In this document: one piece after another, positions 1 to 9,015 of the stretch | How the letters are laid out: each line of letters opens with the position of its first letter | How positions within the stretch are numbered: the stretch's first letter is position 1 | Assembly: GCA_964507325.1 (NCBI GenBank) | Contig: CAZDQL010000016.1 | Location: forward strand, 1-64,000 | Length of the DNA: 64,000 nucleotides | Direction: 5' to 3' | Source: CAZDQL01 sp964507325 | Lineage (GTDB): Bacteria; Planctomycetota; UBA1135; GCA-002686595 | Notes under the pieces: generated by a model | What the model was told of the DNA's origin: nothing | What the model saw: the letters and a program-made list of their open reading frames with translations, nothing else | Databases searched by the model: none | Position numbers and translations under genes: made by a program

Positions 1-208
1 ACCCCCCCCCGAGACTCTCCGAGTTACGGGGGGACTTCCTCTCTCCCGCAAACCGGGCGAGGGCGGTGAGCGTGGGGGGTGGGCCCCCTGCGCCTCTCGC
101 TGTCCGGACCACGAGGGAGCCCCCCTGCGTCATCACCCCCGCCCCGTTGCGGCGCTCCGACGGCAGATCGATACTCCAGCCTCCTCCCTCAGTGCCGCCC
201 GATTCGTC

Positions 209-2329
209 ATGCCCCATCGACTCTCCCTCACGCTCCTCCTCCTCGCCCTCCCCCTCGCCAGTCAGCCCCTCCACGCGCAGGGCGAGCCGACCGTCATCCA
301 GGAGCTCGTCGCCGAGGGGACCGAGCGCAGCCAGGTCTGGAGCACGCTCGAGTTCCTCAGTCACGACATCGGTCCGCGCCTGACCGGCTCCACCAATCTG
401 GCGCTCGCCAACGCCTGGACGCGCGACGAGTTCCATCGCATGGGGCTCTCGAACGTACACCTCGACCACTGGGGCGAGATCCCCGTGCGCTTTGACCGGG
501 GACCTTGCCGGGCGCGCATGGTCGCTCCCACCGAGCGCGAGCTGCAGTTCACGGCCCGGGCTTGGAGCCGCGGGACGGAAGGACCCCTGCGCGCACGAGT
601 CGTCGAGCGCCCCGAGACCCTTCAAGAGCTCGCAGCTTGCCGCGCCGAGCTCGACGGCGCTTGGGTCCTGACCAAGGCCCGCGAACGCGGGCGGCGAGGC
701 CGGCGGCCGAATGACGAGACCGAGGAGCAGCGGCTCGAGCGCGAACGGGCCGCGGAGATCGCCAGCACCATCGAGGAGGCGCTGCGCACGATCCCCGTCG
801 CCGGACGACTCACCTCCAGCCGCAACGACCTGTGCATCACCGGCGGCGTCCGGGGTTGGCGTGAGCTCACCATGGAGACCCTCCCCGAGGGGGTCGAGGT
901 CACCATCCGGCGCAGCGACTACGAGGCCCTCGCCGGGGCGCTGGAGACGGGCGCCGAGGTCCTGGTCGAGGTCGATCTCGCCCACCACTTCGTCGAGGGC
1001 CCCTTCCCCCTGCACAACACCGTGGCCGAGATCCCCGGCACGGACCTGGCGCACGAGATCGTGCTCATGTCCGGTCACCTCGATACCTGGGACGGTCCCG
1101 GTACCCAGGGCGCCCAGGACAACGGGACCGGTTGCGCGGTCATGCTGGAGGCGGCGCGCATCCTCTCGACCGTGGGCGTGCGGCCACGGCGCACCATCCG
1201 CTTCTGCCTCTGGACCGGCGAGGAGCAGGGCCTGCTCGGCTCCCGGGCCTACGTGGCGTCCCTGTCCGAGGAGGAGCGCGGGCACATCTCCGCCGCCCTC
1301 GTCGAGGACGGCGGCACCAACTACCAAGGGGGCTTGGTGTGCATCGAGTCGATGCGCGAGATGCTGGACCGCGCCATCGCTCCGGTGGTGACCGCCTTCC
1401 CGGACTTCGAGATCGCCAACGTGGTGCGCGACCGCATGCCCCGGGGCGGAGGGAGCGACCACGCCGCCTTCAACCGCGTCGGGATCCCCGGCTTCTTCTG
1501 GATCGAGAAGGGGATCGGTGGACGCGAGCAGAAGAACTACTCCTTCATCCACCACACCCAGCACGACACCACCCGCTACGCGATCGAGGAGTACCTGGTG
1601 CAGTCCGCGACCTGCTCCGCGGTGGTGGCGTACCAGCTCGCCATGGCGGACGGCCTCTTGCCGCGGGAGGTCCCCGGCGACGACGCTTCAGGCCCGCCGC
1701 CCGACCAGAGCTTCCGGTCGATCGACGGACCCCTGACCGGCGCCTGGCTGGGAACCCTGACCGGGGAGGAGGTCATGGGGGTGCCCTTCACAATCACCCT
1801 CGACATGGCCGAGGACGGTCGGGTTCGCGGCGAGATCACCTCGAGCATGGGCAAGGGGCACCTACGCGAGGGGAGTTGGGACGCCGACGAGCTGCAGACC
1901 CGCCTGAGCGGCGAGAGCGACCTTGGCCCTTTCACGCTGGAGGCGAAGCTCACGAATGGGCACCTGGTGGGGACCCTGATCCTGGGGCAGGAGCTCCCCT
2001 TCGAGGCGCGACGGCCCCCCACCGTTCCGACCCCCATCAGCGGCGTCTGGACCGCTCACATCCCCGAACGCGACGCCACCCTGCGCCTGCGCTTCGAAGT
2101 GGGAGAGGGGGGGGAGCTCTACGGCTGGTTCTCCTCCTCTCTGTCGAGCTCCCCCCTGCACGGTGGACGCTGGAACGCCGAGGAAGCCACCCTGCGCTTC
2201 GAGTACGACAACCCCTTCGCTGGACGCCTCGAGGTCAAGGGCAGGCTCGAGGGGGACGCCATCACCGGCACCATCGGAGGTCGGATGGACTTCCACGCCA
2301 CGCGGGAGAAGGGGAGCGAGGACGGCTGA
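209..2329 (+). CDS. Secreted M28-family zinc metallopeptidase with beta-rich C-terminal region
   Basis: The 706-aa product starts with a clear signal peptide (hydrophobic LTLLLLALPLAS, then an A-x-A-type site near residue 24), so it is exported. The M28 aminopeptidase/carboxypeptidase-Q type core carries the expected zinc-site motifs in order: SGHLDTWDG (about residue 288), QDNGTG, WTGEEQGLLGS, EDGGTN, GGGSDHAAFNRVGIPGF and HHTQHDTT. Roughly residues 500-706 hold two similar beta-rich segments (GAWLGTL... and GVWTAHI...) that are not part of the minimal M28 fold and may be binding or stability modules. It probably hydrolyses peptides in the periplasm or outside the cell. Nineteen bases separate it from the next gene, so the two are probably co-transcribed. 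The ATG at 209 is the natural start because the signal peptide begins there. Exact substrate unknown. Confidence 0.9.
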   Translation: MPHRLSLTLLLLALPLASQPLHAQGEPTVIQELVAEGTERSQVWSTLEFLSHDIGPRLTGSTNLALANAWTRDEFHRMGLSNVHLDHWGEIPVRFDRGPCRARMVAPTERELQFTARAWSRGTEGPLRARVVERPETLQELAACRAELDGAWVLTKARERGRRGRRPNDETEEQRLERERAAEIASTIEEALRTIPVAGRLTSSRNDLCITGGVRGWRELTMETLPEGVEVTIRRSDYEALAGALETGAEVLVEVDLAHHFVEGPFPLHNTVAEIPGTDLAHEIVLMSGHLDTWDGPGTQGAQDNGTGCAVMLEAARILSTVGVRPRRTIRFCLWTGEEQGLLGSRAYVASLSEEERGHISAALVEDGGTNYQGGLVCIESMREMLDRAIAPVVTAFPDFEIANVVRDRMPRGGGSDHAAFNRVGIPGFFWIEKGIGGREQKNYSFIHHTQHDTTRYAIEEYLVQSATCSAVVAYQLAMADGLLPREVPGDDASGPPPDQSFRSIDGPLTGAWLGTLTGEEVMGVPFTITLDMAEDGRVRGEITSSMGKGHLREGSWDADELQTRLSGESDLGPFTLEAKLTNGHLVGTLILGQELPFEARRPPTVPTPISGVWTAHIPERDATLRLRFEVGEGGELYGWFSSSLSSSPLHGGRWNAEEATLRFEYDNPFAGRLEVKGRLEGDAITGTIGGRMDFHATREKGSEDG

Positions 2330-2348
2330 TCGCGCCCAGCGCGAAGCT

Positions 2349-4628
2349 ATGACTGCACGGCGACTCCTCCCGCTCCTCCTCCTCCCGGTCGCCTGTTCCG
2401 GCGCCGGGGACCCCGGTGCCGTCGAGCCTCCCGACCAAACCGCCCTGGAAGCGGCCTGCGCGGCGGTCGACGGGGCGATCGAGGCGGGGGAGATCCCCGG
2501 GGCGGTGCTCCTGGTCGGGCGTGGCGAGGAGGTGCTGTTGCGGCGTGCCTTCGGTCTGCGCGCCGCGGAACCCGTGGCCGAGCCGATGAGCGCCGACACG
2601 CTCTTCGACCTGGCCTCCCTGACCAAGGTGGTGGCCACCGCCACCAGCGTGATGCGCCTGGTGCAGCAGGGGCGCGTCCAGCTCTCCGACCCCGTGGCTC
2701 GCCACCTCCCCGACTTCGCCGCTTCCGGCAAGCAGGGGATCACCGTCGAGGAGCTCCTGCTGCACCGCGGTGGCCTGGTCGCCGACAACCCCCTCGAGGA
2801 CTACGCCCTGGGGGCGGAGGAAGCCTGGCGCCGGATCCTGGCCTCGGAGCCCGCGTCCCCCCCCGGCGAGCGCTTCGTCTACAGCGACGTGGGCTACATC
2901 GTGCTGGGGCGTCTGGTGGAGGCGGTCGACGGCCGCAGCCTGGATCGCTTCGCCCGGGAGGAGGTCTTCGAACCCCTCGGCATGCACGCCACCCGTTTCC
3001 TCCCCGATCCCGAGCAGGTGGACGTCTGCGCCCCCAGCGAGCGGGACGTGCAGGGAGCTTGGCTGCGGGGAGTCGTCCACGATCCCCGGGCGCGCGCCCT
3101 GGGGGGTGTGGCGGGACACGCCGGTCTCTTCTCCACCGCCGACGACTTGGCGCGCTGGTGCCGGGCGATCCTCGCCGGTGGCGCGGGGGTGCTGGAGAGC
3201 GCCAGCGTGGCGGAGATGACCCGCCCGCGCTGGCTCCCCGACGGCAGCGGCGGGCGCAGCCTGGGCTTCGACGTCGACACCCGCTACTCCAGCGCCCGCG
3301 GCTCAGTCTTCGCGCGCGGGGCCTCCTTCGGTCACACCGGCTTCACGGGGACCTCCCTCTGGCTCGACCCGGAGAGCGACTCCTTCGTGATCCTGCTCAC
3401 CAGCCGTCTGCACCCCGACGGAAAGGGCTCGGTGGTCCCGCTGCGCGCCGCGGTGGCGACCGCCGTGGGCCGCGCCCTCGCTCCGGCCGCGGCCCCCGCC
3501 GCAGTGGCGACCGGTGCGGACGTCCTGGCGGAGGAGGGGTGCGCGCGCTTGGCGGGGAGGCGGGTCGCTCTGCTCACCAACGTCACCGGCCGCACCCGCG
3601 CGGGGGAGCGCACCGTGGACGTGATTGCCCGAGCCGAGGGGGTCGAGCTGGCCGCGATCTTCACCCCCGAGCACGGCTTCCACGCGCGCGACGAGGGCGA
3701 GATCCCCTCCGGCACCGACCCCGCCACGGGGGTACCGGTCGTGAGCCTCTACGCCGAGGCTCGCCGCCCCGATCCCGCGCGCCTGGCGGGGTTGGACCTC
3801 TTGGTGGTCGACCTGCAGGATGTGGGCACGCGCTTCTACACCTACGCCACCAGCATGGGCTACGCCATGGAGGTGGCCGGCGAGTGCGGCGTGGCCGTGA
3901 TGGTCCTCGACCGCCCGAATCCGATCACGGGGACGCGGGTGTGGGGGCCCTGCGCCGATCCCGAGCGCCTCTCCTTCATCACCTACCGTCCCATCCCGGT
4001 GGTGCACGGTCTCACGATCGGTGAGCTGGCGCGGCTCTACGTCGAGCACTTCGGCCTGCGCTGCGAGCTCGAGGTGGTCCCCTGCCGGGGGTGGCGGCGC
4101 GCGATGTGGTGGGACGAGACGGGGCTGACTTGGATCGATCCCTCCCCCAACCTGCGCGCTCCCGAGCAGGCGCTGCTCTACCCCGCGGTCGGTCTCCTCG
4201 AAGGGAGCAACCTCTCCGTCGGGCGGGGCACCGACGAGCCCTTCGAGCGTTTCGGGGCGCCCTGGATCGACGGGCTCGCCCTGGCCCGGGTCCTCAACGA
4301 CGTGCCCCTGGCCGGCATGCGCTGCACCCCGATCGAGTTCACTCCCCGCGCGGAGCCCCACGCGGGAGTGCTCTGCGGGGGAGTGCACCTGAGCGTGCTC
4401 GACCGGGAGGCGGTGCGTCCCGTCGAGGCCGGTCTCGCGATCGCCTGGCACCTGAACCGCCTGCACGGGAGGGAGTTCGAGGTGGCCGAGGTCGGTGCCC
4501 GCCTGGTGAACCACGAGGCCTGGAGCGCGCTGATGACGAGCGACGACCCCGGCGCCCTCTCGGAGGGGTGGGCCGAGGAGCTGGAGGAGTTCCGGAAAGC
4601 GCGCGAGCGGGTGCTGCTCTACGACTGA
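2349..4628 (+). CDS. Fusion of serine beta-lactamase-family (AmiE-like) domain and NamZ/DUF1343 exo-muramidase domain
   Basis: I chose ATG 2349 (759 aa) because it begins an export signal ending at a Cys (LLLPVACSG), giving a possible lipoprotein; the frame is open further upstream without homology. Residues about 35-385 are a class C beta-lactamase-like fold: S-L-T-K (Ser90, Lys93), a Y-S-D motif and H-T-G. Residues about 390-759 are DUF1343, with IFTPEHGFHARDEGE, LQDVGTRFYTYATSM and DRPNPITG. In Bacillus subtilis, AmiE (a beta-lactamase-fold N-acetylmuramoyl-L-alanine amidase) and NamZ (exo-beta-N-acetylmuramidase) are separate proteins of one muropeptide-recycling cluster. Here both activities appear joined in one chain, so I infer stepwise release of MurNAc from peptidoglycan fragments outside the inner membrane. 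The N-terminal domain could instead be an esterase or a PBP-like protein. Confidence 0.88.
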   Translation: MTARRLLPLLLLPVACSGAGDPGAVEPPDQTALEAACAAVDGAIEAGEIPGAVLLVGRGEEVLLRRAFGLRAAEPVAEPMSADTLFDLASLTKVVATATSVMRLVQQGRVQLSDPVARHLPDFAASGKQGITVEELLLHRGGLVADNPLEDYALGAEEAWRRILASEPASPPGERFVYSDVGYIVLGRLVEAVDGRSLDRFAREEVFEPLGMHATRFLPDPEQVDVCAPSERDVQGAWLRGVVHDPRARALGGVAGHAGLFSTADDLARWCRAILAGGAGVLESASVAEMTRPRWLPDGSGGRSLGFDVDTRYSSARGSVFARGASFGHTGFTGTSLWLDPESDSFVILLTSRLHPDGKGSVVPLRAAVATAVGRALAPAAAPAAVATGADVLAEEGCARLAGRRVALLTNVTGRTRAGERTVDVIARAEGVELAAIFTPEHGFHARDEGEIPSGTDPATGVPVVSLYAEARRPDPARLAGLDLLVVDLQDVGTRFYTYATSMGYAMEVAGECGVAVMVLDRPNPITGTRVWGPCADPERLSFITYRPIPVVHGLTIGELARLYVEHFGLRCELEVVPCRGWRRAMWWDETGLTWIDPSPNLRAPEQALLYPAVGLLEGSNLSVGRGTDEPFERFGAPWIDGLALARVLNDVPLAGMRCTPIEFTPRAEPHAGVLCGGVHLSVLDREAVRPVEAGLAIAWHLNRLHGREFEVAEVGARLVNHEAWSALMTSDDPGALSEGWAEELEEFRKARERVLLYD

Positions 4629-4632
4629 CGCG

Positions 4633-7600
4633 TCAGGTGAAGAGCAGCTCCAGATCCTGCGCCGTGAGCCGACTCAAGAGGGCGTCGTCGGTGGTGAGCA
4701 GGGCGTCCGCCAGGGCGCGCTTCTCGTCCTGCAGGGCGAGGACCTTCTCCTCCACCGTGCCGCGGGTGATCAGGCGGTAGGCCAGCACGGCGCGCTCGCG
4801 GCCGATGCGGTGGGCGCGGTCGATCGCCTGCGTCTCGGCGGCGGGATTCCACCAGGGATCCATCAGGAAGACGTAGTCCGCCTCCACCAGATTGAGACCC
4901 AGCCCGCCCGCCTTGAGGCTCATCAAGAAGAGCGGGCAACCCGGGTCCTCGCGGAAGCGTCGCACCTGCGCCTCGCGGTCGCGGGTGCTGCCGTCGAGGT
5001 AGGCGTAGGGCTGACGGGCCGCGTCGAGGCGCCGGCGCAGGATCGCCAGGTGGGAGGTGAACTGGCTGAAGACCAGGGCCTTGTGCCCCGACTCCACCAG
5101 CTCCTCCAGGTGCGGCAGGAGCACGTCCAGCTTGGCGGAGCCCTCGTCGACGCGCGCCGCATCGATCAGTCCCGGGTGACAGGCGGCCTGGCGCAGACGC
5201 AGGAGGGCGGTCAGCACCTCGAAGCGCGCGGCCCCGCCGGAGAGGATCGAGCTGCGGTAGTGGGTCCGCAGGGCCTCGTACTCCCCGAGCTGGTCGACGT
5301 CCGGTTCGCACCACAGGATCTGCTCCAGCTTGGGGGGCAGGTCGGGCAGGACCTGCTCCTTGGTGCGCCGCAGGATGAAGGGGCGCAATGCGGCAGCCAG
5401 GAGGTGCCGCCCTCCCTTGTCGAGGGCGCGCTCCCCACGCGCTGAAGCGAGCTGGCGGAAGATCTGCGCCCTGCCGAGCATGCCGGGATTCAGGAACTCG
5501 AAGAGGCTCCAGAGCTCCCGCAGGTGGTTCTCCACCGGAGTGCCGGAGAGGGCCAGACGGTGGCGCGCCACCAGGAGGCGCGAGGCCTTCGCCGAGTGAC
5601 TGCGGTGGTTCTTGATCGCCTGCGCCTCGTCGAGGACGACGTAGTCGAAGGGGATCTCCTTCAGGGCCAGGATGTCGCGGCGCAGGATGCCGTAGGTGGT
5701 GAGCACCAGGTCGTGCTCGGGGATCACCTCCCGACGCGCGGTGCGCTCCGGGCCGGTGTAGGGCAGGACCGCCAGCTCGGGGGTGAAGCGCCGCGCCTCC
5801 GCCTGCCAGTTGAAGAGCAGCGAGCGCGGGACGATCACCAGGGAGGGGCGCGGGCTGGCGCCGGCGAGGCGGCGCTCCGCCAGGAGCGCCAGGACCTGCA
5901 CCGTCTTGCCCAGCCCCATGTCGTCGGCCAGGCACCCCCCCAGCCCGGCGTCGCGCAGGAAGGCGAACCAGCCGAGGCCCACGCGCTGGTACGCGCGCAA
6001 GACGCCCTGGAAGCTCGCCGGCTCGGAGCGCGATTCCAGCCCCTCGAAGTCCGTCAGGACTCGACGCAGGCGCGCGAAGGCGGCGTCCACGTCCACCCCC
6101 GGACGGTCGGCCAAGAGGCGATCCAGGAGCCACCCCTGGCTGGAGCGGAAGCGCAGGGCCTCGCCCTCCCGCTGGCCGATCCCGTCGAGCAGGGCCCACT
6201 CCCGGCGCGCCACCTCCGGCAGGAGCCCCACGCTGCCGTCCTCCAGGGGGACGGTGAGCCGTCCCGCGTCGACGGCGGCCAAGAGGGCGGGCAGGGGCGC
6301 CAGCACCCCATCGAAGTCCAGTCCCCCCTGCAGGTCGAACCAGTCGACCCCTGAGCTCACCGTCACCGCCAGCAGGCCGTGTTCGCGCACCGTGGCGGCG
6401 CCGATCATCGCCGACCAGCCCTTCTGGCAGAGGCGCAGGACCAACTCGTCGGCGAGGTCCCTCTCGACGGCGCCAGCCGCCTCCCCCTCGGCGTGGATCC
6501 CGCCGGCATCGAGGAAGGCGCGCAGGGCCTCGCGCTCCGCCCGCCAGTTGCGGCGCCTCAAGCCTCCGCCCTCGGGATCGCTGAGCGCTCCCCGCGGATC
6601 GTCGGGACCGACCTCGAGGGACCCGTACTGGAAACGGATGCGGCAGGGGCAGAGGCGCCCTTCGCCCTCGCCCACCGTGAGGTGCGGGCGCGGCTCGACC
6701 TCGGGCAAGAGCAGCAGGCCGTCCCCTTCGAGCAAGGGGTGCCCCGCCAAGGCCGCCACGCGGTCGGCGAGGAGAGCGGCGTCGGCGAGGGGTGCCTCGA
6801 CCGGCCCCCCGGCGACCAGGGCCGCCACCATGGCCCAGGCGCCGCGCGGATCGAAGCGCGCCACGCGCCCCTCGGTGAAGACCCAGGAGGGAGTGAGGTG
6901 GAGGGCGTCGGCGACCCCCAGGCGCTCCTCGCCACGGGCCAGGAAGCCGACCAGGCGCGCCCTGCGCTGCTCCTCGCTCTTCTCGAGCAGCAGGCCGAGC
7001 TCCCAGGGTGGCCGTGGGTCGAGATCCAGCGGCTCGCCCTCCTCCCGGCCGTGATGGTGCAGGAAGGTGCGCCCCGTCTCCGCCAGCAGCGGCAGGAGCA
7101 GGTCCAGGTCCGCCTCCTCCAGCCACCAGGCCCCACTGCCGCCGTAGCTCGACAGGTGGGCGCTGGGGGTCCAGGAGGAGCGGCGGGCGCCGCCGAGGGC
7201 GCGGAAGATGCGCAGGTCCAGACCGGAGCTCAGCGGCGGAGCGTCCTCCTGCTCGGGATTCAGGACGCGGCGCCGACCCCAGCGGTGGTTGCGCAGGCGC
7301 TCCCGCCAGAAGGGGCGCAGGACCAGCCCGCGCCCGCTCTTGGTGTCGTCCAGGTCCACCACGTAGAGGAACTGGGTGCCCGGGGAGCTGTCCCTGCGGA
7401 TCAGCCCGTGCCACGGGTCGGGGGCCCCACGGCCCAACTCGTCGGCGACCGCGTCGAGTCGCGTCCTCCACAGCTCGCTCTGGGGATCGAGGGCGGTGAA
7501 AGTGGGTTGGGCCCCGGGATCGGCTGCCCGCGAGAGAGGAAGTCCGCGCTCGTCCACCTCCCGCACCGTGGCCCACAGGTGGCGGCAGGCCCCGGTGCGA

Positions 7601-7809
7601 CGGAAGACGGGACAGGTGCAGACCCCGCTCCAGTCGGCGGGGGGCTTCAGCCTCAAGCTCACCTCGTGAGACTCGCGTCCGTGTACCGCCGCGTGCACGA
7701 AGTCGGCGCCGTCGTCTTCGATGACGACGATCTCGATGCGGTCGGGACCCCTGCCGCGCCCGCGGGTGCGGGCTGGCAGGAGGGGGCGCAAGTGCTCGGC
7801 GAGGCTCAC
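4633..7809 (-). CDS. SNF2-family DEAD/DEAH helicase with SWIM zinc-finger
   Basis: A large SNF2/Rad54-type double-stranded DNA translocase. The N-terminal part has a SWIM-type zinc motif (C-T-C-P-x(7)-C-R-H), followed by a long bacterial SNF2-associated region. The ATPase part has Walker A (DDMGLGKT), DEAQ (VVLDEAQAIKNH), LSGTPVENHLRELWSL, the C-lobe segment LVFSQFTSHL and motif VI (QAIDRAHRIGR). GTG 7809 (1058 aa) is preferred: a GGAGG lies 11 nt upstream and the conserved region follows soon after. The frame stays open to 7962, but that 51-codon extension reads through repeat element A and looks non-coding. The gene converges on the amidase-NamZ gene with a 4-nt gap. It probably remodels protein-DNA complexes during transcription or repair. 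Its start region overlaps the left end of the repeat element. Confidence 0.9.
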   Translation of the reverse strand: MSLAEHLRPLLPARTRGRGRGPDRIEIVVIEDDGADFVHAAVHGRESHEVSLRLKPPADWSGVCTCPVFRRTGACRHLWATVREVDERGLPLSRAADPGAQPTFTALDPQSELWRTRLDAVADELGRGAPDPWHGLIRRDSSPGTQFLYVVDLDDTKSGRGLVLRPFWRERLRNHRWGRRRVLNPEQEDAPPLSSGLDLRIFRALGGARRSSWTPSAHLSSYGGSGAWWLEEADLDLLLPLLAETGRTFLHHHGREEGEPLDLDPRPPWELGLLLEKSEEQRRARLVGFLARGEERLGVADALHLTPSWVFTEGRVARFDPRGAWAMVAALVAGGPVEAPLADAALLADRVAALAGHPLLEGDGLLLLPEVEPRPHLTVGEGEGRLCPCRIRFQYGSLEVGPDDPRGALSDPEGGGLRRRNWRAEREALRAFLDAGGIHAEGEAAGAVERDLADELVLRLCQKGWSAMIGAATVREHGLLAVTVSSGVDWFDLQGGLDFDGVLAPLPALLAAVDAGRLTVPLEDGSVGLLPEVARREWALLDGIGQREGEALRFRSSQGWLLDRLLADRPGVDVDAAFARLRRVLTDFEGLESRSEPASFQGVLRAYQRVGLGWFAFLRDAGLGGCLADDMGLGKTVQVLALLAERRLAGASPRPSLVIVPRSLLFNWQAEARRFTPELAVLPYTGPERTARREVIPEHDLVLTTYGILRRDILALKEIPFDYVVLDEAQAIKNHRSHSAKASRLLVARHRLALSGTPVENHLRELWSLFEFLNPGMLGRAQIFRQLASARGERALDKGGRHLLAAALRPFILRRTKEQVLPDLPPKLEQILWCEPDVDQLGEYEALRTHYRSSILSGGAARFEVLTALLRLRQAACHPGLIDAARVDEGSAKLDVLLPHLEELVESGHKALVFSQFTSHLAILRRRLDAARQPYAYLDGSTRDREAQVRRFREDPGCPLFLMSLKAGGLGLNLVEADYVFLMDPWWNPAAETQAIDRAHRIGRERAVLAYRLITRGTVEEKVLALQDEKRALADALLTTDDALLSRLTAQDLELLFT

Positions 7810-7813
7810 GGGC

Positions 7814-8028
7814 CGAACTGCCTCCCTTCCGTGGGCATCCCGCACGCCGACGCTCTGATGCGCGTGTTCGAGGCCGCTTCCAGGGCGCCCCGCGGGCCAC
7901 TCCCGCGCGGTGCTGATTCGTCCCCCATCCGCAGGGCCCGAGTCGATGGACGGACTCCACAAATCCCTGGTGGCAATTGGGTTACGGCAGAGACCCTGCT
8001 GGCGAGCACATCGAAGGGGGGCAGTTCA
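7814..8028. repeat. Repeat element A: about 215 bp with inverted ends, MITE-like
   Basis: The right end GGGGGCAGTTCA (8017-8028) is identical to the right end of element B (30255-30266). The left end CGAACTGCCTCC (7814-7825) matches TGAACTGCCCCC of element B at 10 of 12 positions. The two copies also share TTCCGTGNGCAT just inside the left end (7827-7838 and 30084-30095) and GAGCACA just inside the right end (8004-8010 and 30242-30248). The interior has diverged and contains no convincing gene. This looks like a non-autonomous mobile element or transposase-end remnant next to the SNF2 gene start. No target-site duplication was confirmed. Confidence 0.6.
7821..7825 (-). promoter_or_regulatory. 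Shine-Dalgarno GGAGG of the SNF2 helicase gene
   Basis: Read on the minus strand, GGAGG lies 11 nt before GTG 7809, which supports that start over the longer open frame. The sequence is also part of the inverted end of repeat element A, so the element may have supplied the ribosome-binding site. Confidence 0.45.
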
Positions 8029-8101
8029 CTCACGATGACAGGGGAACACGATGACAGGGGAAGGGGGCGCGCGGGAGGAGGTGTTCGGGGCTCGATCGCC
8101 C

Positions 8102-8896
8102 TCAGTTGCCGTCACCCTCCAGCCCCGCCAGACCGCGCTGCGCGGCCCCGTGGTCGGGATCGAGCTCCAGGGCGCGCTCGAAGGCCCGCCGGGCCTCGAC
8201 CCGGCGACCCATGGCCCGGAGGGCGAGAGCTCGATAGTGGTGGAGTTGGGGGTTCGTGGCGTCGGAGGCGAGCAGGTCGTCGACGATGGCGAGGCTCCGG
8301 GGCGCCCGATCGCTGCGCAAGTAGGCGAGCGCTTGCAGTACGCGGTCCGCCGTGACCCCCTCCGGTGCCAGCTCCTCGGCGCGTTGGAGGACGGCCAGGG
8401 CCTCGTCCACCTCGTTCTGCTGCAGGAGCACCCACCCCAGGCGACTCTGGACCTCGTGGGAGGTGGGGTCCAGGGCCTCGGCGGCGCGCAGGGCGACCTC
8501 GGCCTCCTCCCAGAGCCCCTGCTCGACCGCCAATTCCGCGAGGTGACGGTGGGCCTCCAGACAGGTGGAGTCGAGCTCCACGATCGCCTGGAACTCCTCG
8601 TAGGCGCCATTCGTGTCGCCGCTGGCGAGGGTGGCCTCTGCGTGACGCAGACGCTCCGCGATCGGACCGGAGGGCGCGGGGCGGACCGGGGAGGCCGGCT
8701 GCACACCGGGGGAACTCTCCCGATCGGCGGCCGCCGGCTGGGGATGCGGGTCCCCCTGGGATTGGGCGGCCTCGACTGGTCCAGGGGTCCGGTGGGCACG
8801 GAACTTCGGCGTGGCCGCCGAATAGCCCGCCGTGGGGGGGTCCGGCGAGGCGCATCCGATGAGGAAGAGGAGCGGTAAGAATCGGGGAAGGTCCAT
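8102..8896 (-). CDS. TPR-repeat lipoprotein
   Basis: The ATG at 8896 (264 aa) begins a short lipoprotein signal, LPLLFLIGC, with a good lipobox (L-I-G-C). A linker rich in Pro, Ala and Gln follows to about residue 75. The rest consists of tetratricopeptide-type helical pairs (ECLEAHRHLAELAVEQG, LDPTSHEVQSRLGWVLLQ, LRAMGRRVEARRAFERALELDP). TPR arrays bind proteins or peptides, and the lipobox places it at a membrane facing outward. The frame stays open upstream to a GTG at 8971, but nothing conserved is there. It is transcribed away from the M28 gene that starts at 9016. A TACAAT hexamer at 8910-8915 on the minus strand could be its -10 element. Partner and exact role unknown. Confidence 0.8.
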   Translation of the reverse strand: MDLPRFLPLLFLIGCASPDPPTAGYSAATPKFRAHRTPGPVEAAQSQGDPHPQPAAADRESSPGVQPASPVRPAPSGPIAERLRHAEATLASGDTNGAYEEFQAIVELDSTCLEAHRHLAELAVEQGLWEEAEVALRAAEALDPTSHEVQSRLGWVLLQQNEVDEALAVLQRAEELAPEGVTADRVLQALAYLRSDRAPRSLAIVDDLLASDATNPQLHHYRALALRAMGRRVEARRAFERALELDPDHGAAQRGLAGLEGDGN

Positions 8897-8909
8897 CGCT
8901 CGGACCGGG

Positions 8910-8915
8910 ATTGTA
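8910..8915 (-). promoter_or_regulatory. Candidate -10 element (TACAAT) for the TPR lipoprotein gene
   Basis: Minus-strand TACAAT sits 13 nt before ATG 8896 in an otherwise GC-rich 119-bp divergent spacer, which would give a leader of only about 6 nt. I see no good -35 match, so this rests on position and composition alone. Confidence 0.35.
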
Positions 8916-9002
8916 GCCGCCCAGGGGCGCGGAATCCCCAGCCAGCCGGGGGGGGCGTTCTCGAGCCGCACCCGGGCGCTCCCTCCGGGGCCGAGGCGCA
9001 GC

Positions 9003-9008
9003 TACACT
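9003..9008 (+). promoter_or_regulatory. Candidate -10 element (TACACT) for a leaderless M28 peptidase mRNA
   Basis: TACACT ends exactly 7 nt before ATG 9016. Transcription starting about 7 nt downstream of a -10 box would begin at the start codon itself, and no Shine-Dalgarno sequence is present. The same geometry recurs before other first-in-operon genes of this window. Confidence 0.4.
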
Positions 9009-9015
9009 CGAATCA

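Noticed and set aside
1..208. Possible promoter or gene upstream of the first peptidase
   Set aside because: GC- and C-rich sequence without a clear -10, Shine-Dalgarno sequence or protein-like frame; nothing could be supported.
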